From contig NZ_BIML01000022.1 in NCBI RefSeq assembly GCF_004001065.1, positions 1 to 64,000 on the forward strand: a DNA stretch of 64,000 bases, read 5' to 3'. Under the pieces are notes generated by a model that was not told the DNA's origin, searched no databases, and saw nothing but the letters and a program-made list of their open reading frames with translations. This DNA is from Paenibacillus xylaniclasticus. Lineage in GTDB: Bacteria > Bacillota > Bacilli > Paenibacillales > Paenibacillaceae. The translations under genes and the position numbers were made by a program. Shown one piece after another: positions 61,306 to 64,000 of this stretch (its first letter is position 1; each line of letters begins with the position of its first letter).

Positions 61306-62247
61306 ATGTCGAGCTATACGGATAGGCTAACGGACTCCAGCCTGCAAGCGCTGCGTGAGGCGCTTGAAAGGGAGAACTTCTTTACTTGCCTGATCCTGCA
61401 GAATGGGGCTTGTCGCTTTGAATATTTCCGTAACGATGTTCACCGCAAGAAGCTGCAAAAAATAAATTCCTGCACCAAGAGCTTCGTGTCTGCACTAGTC
61501 GGGATCGCTGTGGACAAAAAGTATATTCCAAGCCTGCATACTCCTATTGCGGAGTATTTTCCCTCTCTGCGCAGCGATGCAGACCCGAGGAAGCAGCACA
61601 TTACAATTGAACAGCTGCTAACGATGTCCGCAGGCTTCGATTGGCCGGAATTTGGCGTTTGGAATTATAACCCTCCAATGCTTCAGAGCGAGAACTGGAT
61701 TGATTTTGTCTTGGCCAGGCCCATCAAGGACACGCCCGGCGAATCGACCAATTACAATACGGGCTGCTCTCAGCTGCTTACGGCTATTCTTCAGCAGGCG
61801 ACAGGAAATGTAGGCTCTTTTATGGAGGAGCAGCTGCTTGCTCCGCTGAGCATTACGAGCTATCGCTGGCAGGAGGACCCGCAAGGTATCAAAATCGGCG
61901 GGTATGGCCTGCATCTTAGGACAGCCGATATGGCGAAGTTCGGTCAACTGTTTCTAAATCATGGAGTGTTCGATAACCGTCAGGTTATTAGCGAGGAATG
62001 GGTGCGCGCAAGTACAACCCCTCGTTACGAGAATGACAACCCTGTAGCTCGTATGATTGGGCGCTATGCGTACCACTGGTGGTGCTCTGAATTGCCGAGT
62101 GGCTACCCTATTTATTTCTCCATCGGCTTCGGAGGACAAATTATCATTATTGCGCCAGCGCTAGATATGGTTGTCGTCATGACAGGGGATAATTACAGCA
62201 ATACACTTAGACCAATGAATCTGTTCAAACAGTACATTGCTGCGTAA
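61306..62247 (+). CDS. Serine hydrolase of the class C beta-lactamase fold
   Basis: 313 residues, no signal peptide. The SxxK motif is in INSCTKSFVSALVG; the YxN-like motif is in STNYNTGCSQLL; a GFGGQIIII segment near the end resembles the third motif. Such cytoplasmic enzymes act as esterases, amidases or transacylases (compare LovD, which transfers acyl groups). ATG 61306 with GGAGG six bases upstream. In this cluster it may act in tailoring, release or self-protection; sequence cannot decide. Confidence 0.82.
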   Translation: MSSYTDRLTDSSLQALREALERENFFTCLILQNGACRFEYFRNDVHRKKLQKINSCTKSFVSALVGIAVDKKYIPSLHTPIAEYFPSLRSDADPRKQHITIEQLLTMSAGFDWPEFGVWNYNPPMLQSENWIDFVLARPIKDTPGESTNYNTGCSQLLTAILQQATGNVGSFMEEQLLAPLSITSYRWQEDPQGIKIGGYGLHLRTADMAKFGQLFLNHGVFDNRQVISEEWVRASTTPRYENDNPVARMIGRYAYHWWCSELPSGYPIYFSIGFGGQIIIIAPALDMVVVMTGDNYSNTLRPMNLFKQYIAA

Positions 62248-62303
62248 CCTACGCTTCAGGGTAGAGGCAGGTATTTCAAAATCTCACAGGTCGGTGAAAT
62301 TGT

Positions 62304-63068
62304 ATGGACATAAAGGTATTGTCTTGGAAGCCAGACTGCATCCTCCATCCCGGTTACATCGATTATTGGCATTTGTGGGAAGAAGGCTCTATCGTTGCAG
62401 TTCAAGTGTTTAACCCTATTACCCTATTAATGAGGAAGAAGAAGATAAGTCTTCAAGCGGGCGAGGTCGTGCTAATATCCAATAAGCACAAATATATTCG
62501 ATTTCATAATGAATCATCGTCTTATGGTCGGCTGCGGGGACTTGTCTTCTATAAACGGGGCCTGAGGGTGAATCGCAATTTCTGCAAGATTGCTTCCTGC
62601 TCGGACATCACAGCCACCATGAACAGACTGTTCGAATCCAACCCGTTCCGGCCGGAGGTTATCCAGCACTTGCTCGACAACTTTATTATCCCAGAGGAGC
62701 CGGATCCCTCTTGCACCGCTGAAGCGCTTAACGATGCTCAGATCGACAATAGACTGATCAAATTGAATCGGTACATCCGCAAAAACTACGCCAATCCAAA
62801 CTTGACGTTAGGCGGACTCAGCGATTTGATTAAATTAAATCCAACCTATATTTCCAATTGCTACTCCAGAGTATTCAAGCGGTCTCCAATCTTTCATTTG
62901 AACACGATTCGGATCAATCACGCGATCAAGCTGCTTGAATCGGAGGATTTGAAAATTATCGAAATTGCTAACCGGGTTGGTTATTCAAGTGCCGCTCAGT
63001 TTAGTTCCATGTTCAGAAGATACTACGACATGTCGCCGAGCGAGTACCGTTCTAGGGCGATTAGATAA
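62304..63068 (+). CDS. AraC-family regulator, likely pathway-specific
   Basis: 254 residues. The N-terminal 150 residues form a cupin-like sensor domain (LMRKKKISLQAGEVVLISNKH). The C-terminal 100 residues carry two helix-turn-helix motifs: LTLGGLSDLIKLNPTYISNCYSRVF and IIEIANRVGYSSAAQFSSMFRRYYDMSPSEYR. It lies at the edge of the cluster, 56 bp after the hydrolase gene, and is the only regulator seen there, so it probably controls the divergent operons. Confidence 0.88.
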   Translation: MDIKVLSWKPDCILHPGYIDYWHLWEEGSIVAVQVFNPITLLMRKKKISLQAGEVVLISNKHKYIRFHNESSSYGRLRGLVFYKRGLRVNRNFCKIASCSDITATMNRLFESNPFRPEVIQHLLDNFIIPEEPDPSCTAEALNDAQIDNRLIKLNRYIRKNYANPNLTLGGLSDLIKLNPTYISNCYSRVFKRSPIFHLNTIRINHAIKLLESEDLKIIEIANRVGYSSAAQFSSMFRRYYDMSPSEYRSRAIR

Positions 63069-63116
63069 AGACAACACAAGAGGGCTGTCCCACAAGCTTT
63101 AGACCTTAATAAGTCA

Positions 63117-63158
63117 AAATGGTTGAGCAGATCTGGTAATATCTGCTCAACCATTTTA
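63117..63158. terminator. Bidirectional terminator between AraC and MFS genes
   Basis: A perfect 17-bp stem with an 8-nt loop (63134-63141). A run precedes and TTTTAATTTTC follows the plus-strand copy, so it works in both directions between converging genes. Confidence 0.9.
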
Positions 63159-63228
63159 ATTTTCTATCCATACTCGCTTTCTTCAGCAGATTATGGGCTC
63201 TGCGCAGCCGTTTTAAAGCATATGAATA

Positions 63229-64000
63229 TTAATTCGAAGCAATCGTTTCCGAGACCTTCTTATGGCTTGCCGATTTCAAGTACATCATGTAATACGCCGC
63301 TGCACAGATGACAACGAGTCCAATATCTACTGCAATCAGCAGCTGATAATTGTGGAATAGGTCGAAGTTGACTCCCCCTGCGATCCCTGCGATAACTCCG
63401 CCTATTTGATGCACTAAGAGCAGAACCCCTACTTGGAGCCCGATAGACCCGCCCTCTTGCTCGATCCGCTCGGTCACGACAAGAATACCCCCAGGTATCG
63501 CGCCCAAATAGCTAGCCCCGAATATTACGGAGAACAATATCGGGCTTAAATCCAAGTGCAGAAACAGCATAATGAAGGCGCCAATTCGCATAACATACAG
63601 AATGGTCAATGCGAGAAGTCTATTCGTATGATCGAGCAAGAAGGAAAAGAGCAAGCCGCCGAAAACCTCTAACAGTCCAAGAAGGCTTAAGGAGGAAATA
63701 AACATCGCATCATGAACATGCGCTACCTGATGGATGGCCATTAAGTGTCTTTCAACCGTGCCCATATTGAACCCGCAAGCGAATAATGCAAACATAACAA
63801 TCAAGACAACCGGAATTTTGCAATAACGAATGAAGTTGTTAAAGCCCTGTTTAACATCCGCGATTAAGGTTGTCTTAACGGCACTTAATGTATCGCTGGA
63901 GGCTGCCCCGCTCTTGTTATCGTCCTCATTGAAATTTTGCTTGTTTTCTTTAATAAATAGAATAGTGAATAGGACGGATACGATATTAACCGCGAGCAGA
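63229..64000 (-). CDS. MFS transporter, C-terminal part (runs off the window)
   Basis: The minus frame is open from the window end to TAA at 63229, giving about 256 residues of the C-terminal half. An amphipathic loop (KENKQNFNEDDNKSG) and about six transmembrane helices are visible, for example LIVMFALFACGFNMG, LLEVFGGLLFSFLLDHTNRL and VLLLVHQIGGVIAGIAG. The N-terminal half lies beyond 64000. The closest role is a small-molecule exporter of the 12-helix type, plausibly for the cluster product. Confidence 0.8.
   Translation of the reverse strand, partial: LLAVNIVSVLFTILFIKENKQNFNEDDNKSGAASSDTLSAVKTTLIADVKQGFNNFIRYCKIPVVLIVMFALFACGFNMGTVERHLMAIHQVAHVHDAMFISSLSLLGLLEVFGGLLFSFLLDHTNRLLALTILYVMRIGAFIMLFLHLDLSPILFSVIFGASYLGAIPGGILVVTERIEQEGGSIGLQVGVLLLVHQIGGVIAGIAGGVNFDLFHNYQLLIAVDIGLVVICAAAYYMMYLKSASHKKVSETIASN

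Noticed and set aside
63080-63100. GGGCTGTCCCACAAG motif after the AraC gene as an IS terminus
   Set aside because: Similar strings occur near some insertion sequence ends, but no transposase or matching inverted partner is visible here.

Overview
The window reads as chromosome of a Paenibacillaceae member (Paenibacillus or a close relative). This rests on strong GGAGG ribosome binding sites, many TTG and GTG starts, two S-layer-homology (SLH) serine hydrolases, a GH10 xylanase with Fn3 and CBM3 modules, OmpR-type two-component pairs and a PadR/DUF2812 pair. No rRNA or tRNA gene was recognised. Names come from motif reading of translated sequence, without database searches.

Positions 1-8452 are an accessory region. 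A truncated IS3-family element is followed by debris of an immunity-like gene and a second IS3 remnant. Next, on the minus strand, comes a polymorphic-toxin operon: a large secreted PA14/Fn3 protein, a VWA protein, a Hint-HNH-like toxin tail and a putative immunity gene. The VWA and Hint-toxin ORFs look like one gene split by an 8-bp tandem duplication (3596-3611). Both immunity loci end in the same about 150-bp flank with a terminator hairpin.

Positions 8.8-35.7 kb look like ordinary chromosome with a few islands: an OmpR-type two-component pair, a CapA-like protein, a lactonase, a CAP-domain lipoprotein, a two-gene ATPase/HNH system resembling Septu, a sulfone/sulfonate monooxygenase group (sfnG, ssuD and an HpaB-like flavin monooxygenase) with a divergent TetR gene, two paralogous SLH serine hydrolases, PadR/DUF2812, mobA, a xylanase with a candidate cre site, a TetR/MFS pair, and a second two-component pair whose response regulator lacks a canonical start codon.

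Positions 35.7-64 kb hold the most notable content. A 23-gene minus-strand operon of about 24 kb (60104 down to 35759) has mostly overlapping or closely spaced genes and ends at one strong terminator. It encodes a fused PabA-PabB aminodeoxychorismate synthase and a PabC lyase, so 4-aminobenzoate (PABA) is a predicted building block. It also encodes five stand-alone carrier proteins, three adenylate-forming ligases (one fused behind two SagB-like nitroreductase domains), an FkbH-like protein, several BtrH/papain-like putative acyltransferases, an aminotransferase, an SDR, a GT2 glycosyltransferase, a class II aldolase-like protein, an MBL-fold hydrolase, a double alpha/beta hydrolase, a sialidase-like protein and an Sfp-type phosphopantetheinyl transferase. 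No ketosynthase, NRPS condensation domain or multimodular enzyme is present. A divergent group (a further BtrH-like protein, a beta-lactamase-fold hydrolase, an AraC regulator) and an MFS exporter running off the window complete what looks like a modular-synthase-free, carrier-protein-templated pathway to an unknown PABA-containing metabolite.
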